Shown piece by piece: positions 52,304-61,362 of a DNA stretch of 64,000 nucleotides. The stretch spans positions 97,607 to 161,606 of the forward strand of contig JACERV010000006.1 in assembly GCA_013911065.1 (NCBI GenBank), given 5' to 3'. This stretch comes from Ruminococcus sp. GTDB taxonomy: Bacteria; Bacillota; Clostridia; Lachnospirales; Lachnospiraceae. Below the pieces are notes generated by a model, which searched no databases, had not been told where the DNA came from, and saw only the letters and a list, made by a program, of their open reading frames with translations. Made by a program: the position numbers and the translations under genes. How positions within the stretch are numbered: position 1 is the first letter of the stretch; each line of letters starts with the position of its first letter.

Positions 52304-54121
52304 TCAATTCTTCTGTGCTTCTATCCTCTCAGCCAAATCACTTAAATAAACCCACCGTTCCATTTTTTCCTCCAATTCCTCTTCTATCTGTTCTTTCTTT
52401 TCAGTTAGTTCAGACAACTTGGCAGAATTGGTTGCATTGGACATTATATCATCCTCCAAGTGTGCTATTTTTTCTTCCAGTGCTTCTATATCTTCATTGA
52501 TAGTTTCGTATTCTTTCTGTTCCTTATATGAGAACTTCAGCTTTACAGAATGATTCTGCTTCCAGTCCTTTTTTAGTGTCTTTTTTTCTTCATTTCCTAC
52601 TATCTTATCTGTACTTTCTCTGTCATCTAACAGAGACATTTGTCTTTCTTTTGCTTCCAGATAATCTGTATATCCGCCTTCATACTGCTGCAGATGCCCG
52701 CTTCCGTCAAATTCAAAAATCCTGTCTGCCACATTATCCAGAAAATATCTGTCATGAGATACAGTGACGACTATTCCCGGAAATGAAGTCAGATAATCCT
52801 CCAAAATTGTAATTGTGGGGATATCAATGTCATTGCTTGCTTCATCCAGCACAAGAAAATTGGGTGCCGCCTGCAGAATACCCAGCAGGTAAAGTCTCTT
52901 TTTCTCTCCTCCGGAGAGCTTACTAACGGGAGCATACTGCATGTCCGGTGTGAAAAGAAACCGCTCCAGCATCTGGGATGCTGTAATTTTACCATCCTTT
53001 GTGGGAATGTACTCTGCAATATCCTTCACATAGTCAATCACTCTCCGCTCTGTATTCATATCGGGAACTTCCTGGGCAAAATACCCCATCCGGATTGTCT
53101 CCCCTGTCTCCACCCTGCCTTCATCCGGCTCTAGAAGACCTGCCATAATTTTCAGCAGTGTAGACTTTCCGCATCCGTTCGGTCCGATGATACCAAGCCG
53201 CTGGTTTTTCAAAACAATATAGCTGAAGTCTTCTATAAGTTTCTTATCTCCATAACTCTTGCTCACATGATGTAGTTCAACCGTCTTTTTCCCCATCCTC
53301 GTTTCAGGGGACTCCAGCTCTACCGTCTGGTCCTTCACAGGGCCTCCTGCATTCTTTAAAGCATCCAGCCTTTCCAGCCGTGCCTTCTGCTTCGTACTCC
53401 GTGCCCGGCATCCCCGTTTTGCCCATTCCAGCTCCATACGCAGAACGCTCTGGCGCTTTCGCTCCGAGGCTAGTTCCATTTCCTCACGCTGAGCTTTCAT
53501 CTCCAAAAACTTAGAATAATTTCCCTCATAGCCGTATAACTGCCCATGGCTGATTTCTAGAATCTTATTTGTGACTTTATCCAGAAAGTATCTGTCATGA
53601 GTAACCATGATAACTACGCCCCCAAATTTCCGCAGGTAATCTTCCAGCCAGGAAATCATCTCACCGTCCAGGTGGTTCGTCGGTTCATCCAGCAATAAGA
53701 TATCAGAAGGAGCTGCCAAAACTCTTGCAAGTGCAACTCTCTTTTTTTGCCCGCCGGAAAGCACTTCAATCTTTTCATCGTGCTGCCTGATATCCAGTTT
53801 ATTCAGCGCACTTTTTGCTTCACTTCTGGCAGTCCAGTCTGTCTCTGGTATGCCTTCCATTACATAAGATAATACAGTGGAACCTTGAGGAAATTCCGGA
53901 TTTTGGGGCAGGTAAGCAATCCGCAGGCCATTCTGCTTCACCACCTGTCCGCTATCTGCATCCTCCTGACCTGCCAGAATTCTCAGCATTGTAGTCTTTC
54001 CGGTTCCATTGATACCGACAATCCCGATTTTATCTCTCTTATGGATTCCATAAGACACATCATCAAAGATGACTTTTTCTCCGTATATTTTACTGACATG
54101 TTCCATGTTCAAAATGTTCAT
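52304..54121 (-). CDS. ABC-F family ATPase
   Basis: A 605-residue soluble protein with two ABC domains and no membrane segment, from the ATG at 54121 (AAGGAG in front). First Walker A GINGTGKTTMLR with signature VLSGGQKKRVALARVL; second Walker A GPNGCGKSTLLK with signature LSGGEKKRLYLLGIL. The region between (about 195-275) is the P-site tRNA interaction linker, rich in Arg and Glu. A C-terminal coiled coil (about 515-605) follows. Uup/YfmR-type factors act on ribosomes; resistance-type ABC-F is less likely but not excluded. Confidence 0.92.
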   Translation of the reverse strand: MNILNMEHVSKIYGEKVIFDDVSYGIHKRDKIGIVGINGTGKTTMLRILAGQEDADSGQVVKQNGLRIAYLPQNPEFPQGSTVLSYVMEGIPETDWTARSEAKSALNKLDIRQHDEKIEVLSGGQKKRVALARVLAAPSDILLLDEPTNHLDGEMISWLEDYLRKFGGVVIMVTHDRYFLDKVTNKILEISHGQLYGYEGNYSKFLEMKAQREEMELASERKRQSVLRMELEWAKRGCRARSTKQKARLERLDALKNAGGPVKDQTVELESPETRMGKKTVELHHVSKSYGDKKLIEDFSYIVLKNQRLGIIGPNGCGKSTLLKIMAGLLEPDEGRVETGETIRMGYFAQEVPDMNTERRVIDYVKDIAEYIPTKDGKITASQMLERFLFTPDMQYAPVSKLSGGEKKRLYLLGILQAAPNFLVLDEASNDIDIPTITILEDYLTSFPGIVVTVSHDRYFLDNVADRIFEFDGSGHLQQYEGGYTDYLEAKERQMSLLDDRESTDKIVGNEEKKTLKKDWKQNHSVKLKFSYKEQKEYETINEDIEALEEKIAHLEDDIMSNATNSAKLSELTEKKEQIEEELEEKMERWVYLSDLAERIEAQKN

Positions 54122-54205
54122 ATGCCACTCCTTATCCATTGTTTCACTTCGTTTATCATAATGGATTTCCACTCAAACGTCAATGTTTCACACATTCCTT
54201 CCATT

Positions 54206-55537
54206 TTAAATAACATGCTGTTTTTTCCATATACCGGAGAAATAAAATACCATGGACAGTATTGTTCCCATCAGCCAGCCGATAGGCCAGGACATCCATA
54301 TGCCAGTTTCCTTCCAGAAACCAGACAATACGAAAGCTAAAATTACCCTCAGAATCAAATCAGTAAAGGTAGCAATCATAAATACTTTCATGGCCCCGGC
54401 CCCTCTTAGTATTCCATCTGCTATCAATTTTAAAGCGATTACTATGTAAAACGGAGAAACAATCTTTAAAAATTGAACTCCTACATCGGCTGCCTGCGTA
54501 CCGCCTTCACTCATAAATAAATTTACAAGAGGTCTTGCGGCGAAGAAAAACAGAAGAAATGCGGGAATTGCCACACCTAAAACCATAGTGGCCCCGCTGC
54601 GGAAACCTTTAGCAACACGTTCTGCTTTTCGCGCCCCCATATTTTGGGCGGTAAAGCTTGATACTCCATTTCCAAGAGTAGAAAAAGACATAATTGCAAA
54701 GGTATTGATTTTCATAGCTGCAGAATACCCTGCCACAACTGCTGATCCATAGCTGTTAATCACCCCCTGCACGAAGAGATTTCCTACAGAAACAAAGCTC
54801 TGCTGTAAAATGCTGGGGACTGCCACCCTCATGATCCTATTTAACATAGAAAGAGAAAATCGTTTATATTCTCCACTTTCTATACTTTTCAGCCGTTTTC
54901 GAAGTGCCACACAGACCAGCACAGAAGAAATCCCCTGGGCCAGAAATGTAGCCCAAGCCACTCCGCTTACACCCATATGGAATTTAATAACGAACACCAG
55001 ATTCAAAATTATATTTCCAATGGAAGATGCAATCAGGAAATACAGCGGAGTCCTGGAGTCTCCCAGTGCCGTAAATATTCCTGTACAGATGTTATACAAA
55101 AACAGAAAAGCCAGACCACATATGTAGATGTTCAGAAAAAGAAGGGAATCTCCCAAAATATCTTTTGGAGTCTTCAGCAGAAGCATCAAAGGCTTACTGA
55201 AAACCAGCCCCAGAACTGTCAGAAAAATGCTGATTCCAAATACAACCAAAAGGGAAGTACTGATTGCACTTTTCATCTGTTTATATTCCTTTGCGCCAAA
55301 ATACAGAGAAATTACAACAGAACATCCAATATTCAGCCCTGTAGCTACCGACATAAAAATCATCGTAACTGAATAAGATGCCCCTACTGCGGCCAGAGCA
55401 TTTACCCCTATAAACTTTCCTGCAACCACGCTGTCTGCAATATTATAAAACTGTTGAAACATTACACTGACAAGCATGGGGATTGTAAATTTCCAAAGTA
55501 TCCTGGAAGGTGCACCTTCCGTCATATCTGTTATCAT
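54206..55537 (-). CDS. MATE-family efflux transporter
   Basis: A 443-residue multidrug/toxic-compound transporter of 12 membrane segments with two MatE repeats, from the ATG at 55537 (GGAGAC in front). Typical stretches are MLVSVMFQQFYNIADSVV at the first helix and LAAVGASYSVTMIFMSVATG. It lies 84 bases before the ABC-F gene. Confidence 0.92.
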   Translation of the reverse strand: MITDMTEGAPSRILWKFTIPMLVSVMFQQFYNIADSVVAGKFIGVNALAAVGASYSVTMIFMSVATGLNIGCSVVISLYFGAKEYKQMKSAISTSLLVVFGISIFLTVLGLVFSKPLMLLLKTPKDILGDSLLFLNIYICGLAFLFLYNICTGIFTALGDSRTPLYFLIASSIGNIILNLVFVIKFHMGVSGVAWATFLAQGISSVLVCVALRKRLKSIESGEYKRFSLSMLNRIMRVAVPSILQQSFVSVGNLFVQGVINSYGSAVVAGYSAAMKINTFAIMSFSTLGNGVSSFTAQNMGARKAERVAKGFRSGATMVLGVAIPAFLLFFFAARPLVNLFMSEGGTQAADVGVQFLKIVSPFYIVIALKLIADGILRGAGAMKVFMIATFTDLILRVILAFVLSGFWKETGIWMSWPIGWLMGTILSMVFYFSGIWKKQHVI

Positions 55538-55664
55538 AATATGTCTCCTCTCCGAATTTCTCTCGTCCACATATCTTAAATATTTTTGCAACTTTTTTAT
55601 TCTACCACTTTTAGAAAAAATATGAAAGAATTCTTAGAACTTTATGAATTTTTAACGTTAACCC

Positions 55665-55693
55665 TTGAGTATACATGAAAAAAGTTATACAAT
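55665..55693 (+). promoter_or_regulatory. Promoter of the acidic membrane protein gene
   Basis: TTGAGT (55665-55670), 17 bases, TACAAT (55688-55693), followed by GAGGAGAAGTTTG and the ATG at 55725. Confidence 0.75.
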
Positions 55694-55724
55694 GACCTAC
55701 ATAAAAAAATTGAGGAGAAGTTTG

Positions 55725-56597
55725 ATGAGCAGTACAAAAAATACTACTACATTTTTCGATGATGATTTTGAGGTGACTTATGAAGAAGAGGAGCCCTTCA
55801 CATACAGTTTCGATGTAGAACCAGTAACCAAAGATTTGTCCAATAAAACTATTGTTATGGATACGTCCCGTTACCGGGATGACAAATATCGAAATGGCAG
55901 ATATCGGGATAACAGATATGATGAAGATATATATGACAAGGACGAGTATGAGGCAGACATATATGACGAAGATAAGTATGACGAAGATATATACGGCGAG
56001 GATGAGGATGATGCAGACATATATGATAATTTTATCCGGCCCAGGCGCCGCCGCAGAAAGTCCGTTCCGGGTATACCGTCTTTGCCTTTCCCTGGAAAAA
56101 AGAAGGCTAAATATGGAACAAAAGCCATTTATCACGTTGCCCGCTCTGTTGTAAGAATCGTATCTTTTCTTATCACAGCAGGGACATTAGGTGTTCTGGC
56201 TTATAATTTCTGGCGCGGTGCTGCTCCTTATGGAGACCCTCAGACCATTTTGACAGAAAAGAATTATGAGCTGGCAGCTTACGCTGGAGTTGCCGCTGTT
56301 TTTCTATTGTTTGAATTTATTGCCCTTTTATGGTCCATGACCAGAATGAGGATCCGGGAAGGAAGAAAGGTTTATAAAGAAGATACCGGAAGAGGCTTAT
56401 CCTCCTTTATCTTTTTATACATTGCTTCTTATCTTTCCTTCCTGCTCTGCTCCTTTTTGCCTGACACATCAGGCACTTATGCCGTTTTGAACGGAATAGA
56501 GGGAGCCTTGGATGTATTCGGCTCCCTCCATAATATGCTGCTTGGCCTGTGCGCCGCAGGCGTTATTTCCTGCCTGGTACGCAGACGTATGAATTAA
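55725..56597 (+). CDS. Membrane protein with acidic Asp/Tyr repeat domain
   Basis: A 290-residue protein from the ATG at 55725. Residues 1-110 are very acidic and tyrosine-rich, with a repeating D-x-Y pattern (YDEDIYDKDEYEADIYDEDK). A basic stretch PRRRRRKSV follows at about 105-115. The rest has four membrane segments (about 140-160, 180-205, 225-245 and 255-280). Upstream in-frame ATGs fall in the promoter. The acidic domain probably faces the cytoplasm, given the basic border. I recognise no characterised family; it resembles lineage-specific Lachnospiraceae membrane proteins. Confidence 0.78.
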   Translation: MSSTKNTTTFFDDDFEVTYEEEEPFTYSFDVEPVTKDLSNKTIVMDTSRYRDDKYRNGRYRDNRYDEDIYDKDEYEADIYDEDKYDEDIYGEDEDDADIYDNFIRPRRRRRKSVPGIPSLPFPGKKKAKYGTKAIYHVARSVVRIVSFLITAGTLGVLAYNFWRGAAPYGDPQTILTEKNYELAAYAGVAAVFLLFEFIALLWSMTRMRIREGRKVYKEDTGRGLSSFIFLYIASYLSFLLCSFLPDTSGTYAVLNGIEGALDVFGSLHNMLLGLCAAGVISCLVRRRMN

Positions 56598-56620
56598 CTT
56601 GTAAACAAATAAACTTATTT

Positions 56621-56875
56621 CTAGGCCTGGTTCAATCTGATATCCAACCCCATATTTCCTACGCCGGTAGAAATCAGGCAGCTCGTCATCAGTTCATATG
56701 TCTTACCGTTATCAGGCTTGCACACTGCCGGAGGCAGAATATCACATATCATATCATTCTGTGCAAGCTCAGTCAGAACATTTCCGCTGATAATATTGGC
56801 AATCTCAGAAATGGCGGAGGTTACAAACTCATCCACAGAGCTCATTTCCATACCGCTGATATTCTTCCTCATCAC
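56621..56875 (-). pseudogene. C-terminal fragment of a CheX-like protein
   Basis: An open frame of 84 codons reads MEMSSVDEFVTSAISEIANI, then ISGNVLTELAQ and ICDILPPAV. This matches the second half of CheX/CheC-type chemotaxis phosphatase domains, where a helix with E and N residues (here SEIANIISGN) is the active-site motif. The first half of the domain is missing. Upstream, in another frame, lies hemerythrin-like sequence, so the fragment is not a normal gene. Confidence 0.65.
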
Positions 56876-57032
56876 GAAAATGCTCTACTACATATCCATT
56901 CATAAATTCCAATGTCTCATTGACCTTGGCTACTTTTTCTTCCCATGGAACCGCAGAACGCAGGTTCTTCATAAATTCATCAACCGTCTGGAATAGTTCC
57001 TTGTTGGGTGTACTGACAATATTTTCTTGTTG
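56829..57032 (-). pseudogene. Bacteriohemerythrin-like fragment
   Basis: Read in the frame directly after the DUF2200 stop, this encodes STPNKELFQTVDEFMKNLRS, then VNETLEFMNGYVVEHFRDEEEYQ. The VVEHF..EE pattern is an iron-binding signature of bacteriohemerythrins (H-F-x-x-E-E). It then stops at 56829. The 5' part of the domain is missing and the 3' part overlaps the CheX frame, so two truncated genes appear joined by a deletion. No start codon or ribosome site is convincing. Confidence 0.6.
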
Positions 57033-57383
57033 TTAATGACGTAAAATTTTATCCATTTTTTTACCCTTTGCCAATTCATCTATTAACTTGTCCAAATAGC
57101 GAAGTTCCCGCATCATTGGATCTTCAATTTCTTCCACCCGTATTCCACAAATTACGCCCTTGATTAAAAGTCTTGAAGGATTCAGATTTGGGGCTTCTGT
57201 AAAAAAATCTTCAAAATTGGTGCCCTTTTCCAATTGGGACTCCAGCTCTTCCTGGCTGTATCCAGTAAGCCAGCGTATAATCTCATCAACCTCTTCTTTT
57301 GTACGGTTCTTCTTTTCAGCCTTCGCCACATAAAAAGGGTATACACTTGAAACACTAGTTGTAAATATACGATGTTTTTCCAT
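57033..57383 (-). CDS. DUF2200 protein
   Basis: A 116-residue protein of the DUF2200 family ([20 protein letters not shown], then [18 protein letters not shown]). It has the normal length for the family, with no membrane segment. Members are small cytoplasmic proteins of unknown function. The stop codon abuts the hemerythrin-like fragment. It is 22 bases after the GNAT gene. Confidence 0.85.
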   Translation of the reverse strand: MEKHRIFTTSVSSVYPFYVAKAEKKNRTKEEVDEIIRWLTGYSQEELESQLEKGTNFEDFFTEAPNLNPSRLLIKGVICGIRVEEIEDPMMRELRYLDKLIDELAKGKKMDKILRH

Positions 57384-57405
57384 ATAGAACCTCCGTAATA
57401 AAAAT

Positions 57406-57849
57406 CTATCTATAGTAATCTTCTTTTGATATAACTACCGGTGTTACTGTACCTTTGTAAAAAGGAACAGGTTTACCAATAATTTTCCCACCCATACTAC
57501 AAATAATTCCTACAGTTGCATCCCGTGCATCCATATAAACGTCTTCAACCCCTTGTGAAAACAGGGCCTCCAATGAGTGCCGAGCTAACCTTGTACCAAT
57601 TTGTTTTCCCCTGTAAATATTATTTACCGCAAATCTCCCCCAATGAATCTGATTGTCTTCTTTCCACGCCGCTACAGCCCCTACAACCAATGAATCTATT
57701 GCAGCACACCACCACCGGGTAACGTCTTCTCCAATTACCTCAATTATATCTTCAGGAATTTCTTGCTCTCCTGAAAATACTTTTACCTGTAACTTCATTA
57801 TATCACTCATATCCATACTGGTTGCTTCTCTAATTGTCACCTCTTGCAT
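57406..57849 (-). CDS. GNAT-family N-acetyltransferase
   Basis: A 147-residue GNAT protein from the ATG at 57849 (GAGGA eight bases ahead); an in-frame ATG at 57879 lacks a site. The acetyl-CoA loop is in [20 protein letters not shown], with the beta4 strand before it. Substrate unknown. It is downstream of another GNAT gene transcribed the same way. Confidence 0.85.
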   Translation of the reverse strand: MQEVTIREATSMDMSDIMKLQVKVFSGEQEIPEDIIEVIGEDVTRWWCAAIDSLVVGAVAAWKEDNQIHWGRFAVNNIYRGKQIGTRLARHSLEALFSQGVEDVYMDARDATVGIICSMGGKIIGKPVPFYKGTVTPVVISKEDYYR

Positions 57850-57904
57850 ATACACACTTTCCTCTTCGCTGCAAAACACTCCGTGAGTCTTGTTTAGTAA
57901 ATTG

Positions 57905-58417
57905 CTATTTGCAGTCTATCCAATACCTTCTTGTCAGCCTTTCATTACCATTGATTATATTTATAACTTTGTCTTGCAAAATACCTCCATTTTTTTCAAT
58001 TATTTTGTAAGAACCAATATTATTGTCGTTACAGGTAATAAGAACTTTATCCAATTTAATGGTTTTGCAAGCATATTCAAGTGCTTTTTGAAGAAGTATG
58101 GTCCCATAACCCTGTTTCCACCTTTTAACTCTGATGCCATATCCAATGTGCCCGCCAAAACGTAACAATGATTCTGTAAGTTCATGACGGATAGAAGCTT
58201 CACCGATAAACGCTCCTTTATCAACAAGCCACAAATAAGTTGCAGAAACATACCTTTCTGGTAATCCAATACCTTCTCTATAATTTCTTATTACTTCAAA
58301 AACATCAAATTTATCAGTATTAAGAAATTCATATTCCCTAACTTTATGTTCCAAATATTCACTTCTTGCTTCTTTATAAGAATCCAAGTACTTCTCAATA
58401 GGTAAAATTAGCTCCAT
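57905..58417 (-). CDS. GNAT-family N-acetyltransferase
   Basis: A 170-residue GNAT of the RimJ/RimL-like type. The substrate-facing beginning is MELILPIEKYLDSYKEARSE; the acetyl-CoA region includes GYGIRVKRWKQGYGTILLQK. Substrate unknown. It lies 55 bases upstream of the second GNAT gene. Confidence 0.85.
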   Translation of the reverse strand: MELILPIEKYLDSYKEARSEYLEHKVREYEFLNTDKFDVFEVIRNYREGIGLPERYVSATYLWLVDKGAFIGEASIRHELTESLLRFGGHIGYGIRVKRWKQGYGTILLQKALEYACKTIKLDKVLITCNDNNIGSYKIIEKNGGILQDKVINIINGNERLTRRYWIDCK

Positions 58418-58444
58418 GTAATCCTGCTCTTTCTTCTCTCACAT

Positions 58445-58507
58445 TTAACCTTTAAAGCTTTCCCGTGCCATTTCCTGGATTGAAACTGAAAATATTGATT
58501 TTATAAA
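58445..58507 (-). pseudogene. C-terminal remnant A (FIKSIFSVSI type)
   Basis: A short minus-strand frame reads FIKSIFSVSIQEMARESFKG then a stop. The same peptide in a diverged form (FIKSIFAVSIGKAIWENLKK) lies at 59775-59834. Differences favour synonymous or conservative changes, so both look like ends of paralogous genes. No start is seen. Family unknown. Confidence 0.45.
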
Positions 58508-58528
58508 TTGGGACCCACCTTATATTCT

Positions 58529-58858
58529 TTAATAAATACGGTCGCCATTTGCAACAGTTTCTGCTGGATTAAGCAACACAGTACCTTGCTGTGAGTCGCA
58601 TCCCAAAATCAGCACCTCACTCTTGACGCCTGCCACTCGGCGGGGAGGAAAATTTACCACTGCAATCACTTGCCTGCCAATCAACTGTTCTGTAGTGTAA
58701 AGTACTGTAAGCTGCGCCGAAGATGTTTTTATTCCCATTTCATCACCAAAATCAACTACAAGTTTATATGCAGGTTTTTTAGCTTTTTCATTTAGGGATG
58801 CCTCTATAATTGTACCAACTCTCATATCTACTTTATCAAAGTCATCTATAGTAATCAT
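58529..58858 (-). CDS. csaA: tRNA-binding protein CsaA
   Basis: A 109-residue single OB-fold EMAP-like tRNA-binding protein (VDMRVGTIIEASLNEKAKKP, AVVNFPPRRVAGVKSEVLIL). CsaA-type proteins bind tRNA and have been proposed to help protein export; the role here is unknown. The gene is monocistronic, with GGAAC/AAAGGAAC-like purines before the ATG. Confidence 0.88.
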   Translation of the reverse strand: MITIDDFDKVDMRVGTIIEASLNEKAKKPAYKLVVDFGDEMGIKTSSAQLTVLYTTEQLIGRQVIAVVNFPPRRVAGVKSEVLILGCDSQQGTVLLNPAETVANGDRIY

Positions 58859-59061
58859 TGGTTTTGTTCCTTTCTAAATCGTATTTTGATTAATTATAGC
58901 ATGAAAAAATCATGTTACATAGTATTAGAGCAGTGTTTTTCTTAAATGCATACTTATTTCTAAATCGCAAAATTATGTAGAAGGGTAAAAAGAAATATAG
59001 TATAATTTCTCTAGTAATAATAAAAATTAATTTAAAGCAAATTTATATAACAGGAGGTAAA

Positions 59062-59308
59062 ATGAGAACTTTTACATGGAAAATAAAGTTCACATACTAA
59101 CGGGGGATGACGCCAACGTCAGTGAGATTTTAGTTACACCTACTGCTGGATGATGATTGAGAACCGTCATACATTGACCGATACAGCTGTAAAAATCGGT
59201 AATAGTTCGGATAAAGAGATGAAACATGCTCTTTTGAAGCAGGAAGCAGAAGTATTCGCCGTTTCAAGAGAATGGCGGAGAATCGGTCACTACTTCTATC
59301 AAGCCTGA
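59062..59308 (+). pseudogene. Decayed gene of unknown family
   Basis: An AGGAGG site precedes the ATG at 59062, but that frame stops after 12 codons. A second frame from 59076 reads MENKVHILTGDDANVSEILV and stops at 59151. A third frame continues at once (GWMMIENRHTLTDTAVKIGN) to the stop at 59306. Two single-base shifts would join them into about 80 residues. I do not recognise the family. The 522-base gap 58859-59380 otherwise has no gene. Confidence 0.45.
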
Positions 59309-59380
59309 ATGGATTTATCCAAGAGTAAACAGAACCCCGCCCTTTTAATATTTAATTTCTAAATATTAGGAGGGTCCGGT

Positions 59381-59695
59381 GTGAGCAAAAAAGAAGAAAA
59401 CAGAGCATTTACATGTGTACATTGTGGTAAAGAAGTTTTACCATTGACTAATGGTAGTTACCGTAATCATTGTCCTCATTGCCTATATTCGCTGCATATG
59501 GATAATAAACCTGGGGACAGGGCAAGCAGTTGCGGTGGACTGATGAAACCAATAGGAATCGTTTATCACAGCAAAAAGGGATACCAGATTCAACATAAAT
59601 GCGAAAAATGTAAATTTGAAAGAACGAATAAAATTGCATGTAACACCATAATGCCTGATGATTTTGAACAGGTTATAAAATTATGTAGCAGCTAA
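59381..59695 (+). CDS. RNHCP-domain protein
   Basis: A 104-residue protein starting at GTG (59381) seven bases after AGGAGG. It has the RNHCP domain: FTCVHCGKEVLP, SYRNHCPHCLYSLHMD, and CEKCKFERTNKI. Paired Cys residues suggest zinc binding. The function is unknown, but it is often found in small accessory gene sets. A terminator follows. Confidence 0.88.
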   Translation: MSKKEENRAFTCVHCGKEVLPLTNGSYRNHCPHCLYSLHMDNKPGDRASSCGGLMKPIGIVYHSKKGYQIQHKCEKCKFERTNKIACNTIMPDDFEQVIKLCSS

Positions 59696-59723
59696 ACTAT
59701 TTTTCCCGGTTCATATGAACACT

Positions 59724-59762
59724 AAAAGGTACCGCAAGCTTTTGAGGCTATGGTACCTTTTT
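59724..59762 (+). terminator. Terminator after the RNHCP gene
   Basis: AAAAGGTACC pairs with GGTACCTTTT around an 18-base loop, followed by TTTCTTTTT, 30 bases after the stop. Confidence 0.83.
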
Positions 59763-59774
59763 CTTTTTCGCCAT

Positions 59775-59855
59775 TTATTTTTTCAAGTTTTCCCATATTG
59801 CTTTCCCAATAGAAACTGCGAAAATTGATTTTATAAAGATAGTAGAAATTACCAT
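59775..59855 (-). pseudogene. C-terminal remnant B (FIKSIFAVSI type)
   Basis: A 26-codon minus-strand frame (MVISTIFIKSIFAVSIGKAI...) ends in WENLKK and matches remnant A at 58445-58507 in sequence and in distance to the stop. Just upstream in another frame there is protein-like sequence (TNVLLSAFDVDSSGADGNF), suggesting more of the old gene. Decayed; family unknown. Confidence 0.45.
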
Positions 59856-59945
59856 CTGCACCTGAAGAATCTACATCAAAAGCTGAAAGTAAAACATTGG
59901 TATAAACAATATCCCATCTTTTCTGTTATTTTATCATTGCTCATT

Positions 59946-60197
59946 TTAGCTTTTTATTTTATGCGCTGTAATAATAGTATAACTATGGGCGTTAATTGTA
60001 AAAATACTATTATCCACTTCTACATACCAATTTTTCCCTTTACAAGTAATTTGACAATTTTCATTAAAAATCCTATTCCTGCACCAGGAAATAATATCAT
60101 CTACATCTATGCCAAGATTTTTCTTGATTCTATCAATGCCTAGTTCCGTGGTATGTAGTTTATCTAAATTCTGAAGCAATGATTCTTTACTCTCCAT
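59946..60197 (-). CDS. DUF3781 protein
   Basis: An 83-residue protein from the ATG at 60197 (MESKESLLQNLDKLHTTELG), with the family C-terminal core GKNWYVEVDNSIFTINAHSY then TIITAHK. GAGGAGG lies ten bases ahead; a TTG two codons further up is the alternative start. The function is unknown. Confidence 0.8.
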   Translation of the reverse strand: MESKESLLQNLDKLHTTELGIDRIKKNLGIDVDDIISWCRNRIFNENCQITCKGKNWYVEVDNSIFTINAHSYTIITAHKIKS

Positions 60198-60215
60198 ACG
60201 CAAGTATCCTCCTCT

Positions 60216-61040
60216 TTATAACTGAATGATATAAGGCACGGAAAACTTTCCTATTGTTCCGGGACTGCTTTCATCAATCGTAAACTCATAACTAGCATTT
60301 TCAATGACAGCTATACCATCTGACTCAGCAAATGTAAGTATAAGAATCATGTCTTGGCCCGGAGCCAGTTGTGTATCCTGGGCATTTTTATTATACGACT
60401 CATACTCTTTAAGAATGGTGTTCTGCGCATTTAATTCCCGCATATGAATTCCTTTGAAAGTCAAATCTTTATCGGTATTATTTTTGATAGTGTAATCAAT
60501 CGTAAAAAAACCATTTCCTTTATTAGTAACGTTATGTCCGGTTATCAGTAACTCATCCTCATGCCAAAGATTAGCTTCCTTAAGAAGTTCTTCTGACGAT
60601 TTGACACCTTTTGCCAGGATTATTGTCGTATCTGCCGCAATTATTTCCATTCTTTCATCAGAAAGTGTTATTTTCACTTCATCTATATCAACAATTTTGT
60701 AATTATCTTCTTCTTTAGTCCATGTCCATTCTGAAATTCCCAGTGGATCTTCTGTGGCCTCAATCAACCCTTTATTAAATTTATAAATCAGACTATCGTG
60801 AAGCTCACCAGTAGCAATAAGTTCACCCGCTGAAATAGGCTGTCCTCCTTGTGCGGTTAAACTATACAATGTCCATTCACCATTAATGGGATCTTTAGAA
60901 AGATCTATCTCTTTAGGTTTATCCTGCTCCTCAACTTTTGCTGTCAGTTCATTGTCTTTAGAGGGGGACGCCTCTCCACAGGCAGTCAACCCAAAACTCA
61001 TTAATAATATACTTACTATACAAATACTTTTTTTGTACAT
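60216..61040 (-). CDS. Lipoprotein of unknown function
   Basis: A 274-residue lipoprotein from the ATG at 61040 (GGGAGG in front). The signal peptide MYKKSICIVSILLMSFGLTA is followed by the lipobox Cys (LTAC). The mature part has two beta-rich halves: about 45-140 resembles lipocalin-like DUF folds (PINGEWTLYSL, WTWTKEEDNYKI), and about 155-274 a DUF5067/DUF4352-like immunoglobulin domain (GHNVTNKGNGFFTIDYTIKN). The DUF3781 gene follows by 19 bases. Confidence 0.78.
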   Translation of the reverse strand: MYKKSICIVSILLMSFGLTACGEASPSKDNELTAKVEEQDKPKEIDLSKDPINGEWTLYSLTAQGGQPISAGELIATGELHDSLIYKFNKGLIEATEDPLGISEWTWTKEEDNYKIVDIDEVKITLSDERMEIIAADTTIILAKGVKSSEELLKEANLWHEDELLITGHNVTNKGNGFFTIDYTIKNNTDKDLTFKGIHMRELNAQNTILKEYESYNKNAQDTQLAPGQDMILILTFAESDGIAVIENASYEFTIDESSPGTIGKFSVPYIIQL

Positions 61041-61072
61041 CTCTTTTCCTCCCTTGTATGTAATATATTTCC

Positions 61073-61101
61073 ATTTTAACATGTTTAATTATACTTCACA
61101 A
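61073..61101 (-). promoter_or_regulatory. Promoter of the lipoprotein gene
   Basis: Minus-strand TTGTGA (61096-61101), 17 bases, TAAAAT (61073-61078). Confidence 0.6.
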
Positions 61102-61248
61102 ACACTATATATCTAAGAAAAGCGTTATGGCAAAGCATAATGTAAATCTGCTGATACATCCTCTGAAATACTTCCAGCATCTTTCCTACATAAGGAAATA
61201 CCACATAATATTATGTTTAGAAAGTTTTTTTATCCCTCTTCTAAGATA

Positions 61249-61278
61249 TTAGTAATAGCTCAGAATAGCTATTACTAA
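61249..61278. terminator. Perfect 12-bp hairpin after the ICMT-like gene
   Basis: TTAGTAATAGCT and AGCTATTACTAA are exact complements around CAGAAT, about 85 bases past the stop of the minus-strand methyltransferase-like gene. No long T-tract is present. The 322-base gap 61041-61362 otherwise holds only the lipoprotein promoter. Confidence 0.55.
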
Positions 61279-61362
61279 ATCTGAAATAACGAAAAAGTAA
61301 TTCGTTTGGGAAACATTCTATTTAGAGCATATGTTTTGATTTCAAATAGCTTACATATTACT

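Noticed and set aside
55611..56135. Long minus-strand open frame rich in Ile/Val opposite the acidic protein
   Set aside because: It is the antisense of the Asp/Tyr repeat, whose complement reads as hydrophobic codons; no ribosome site.
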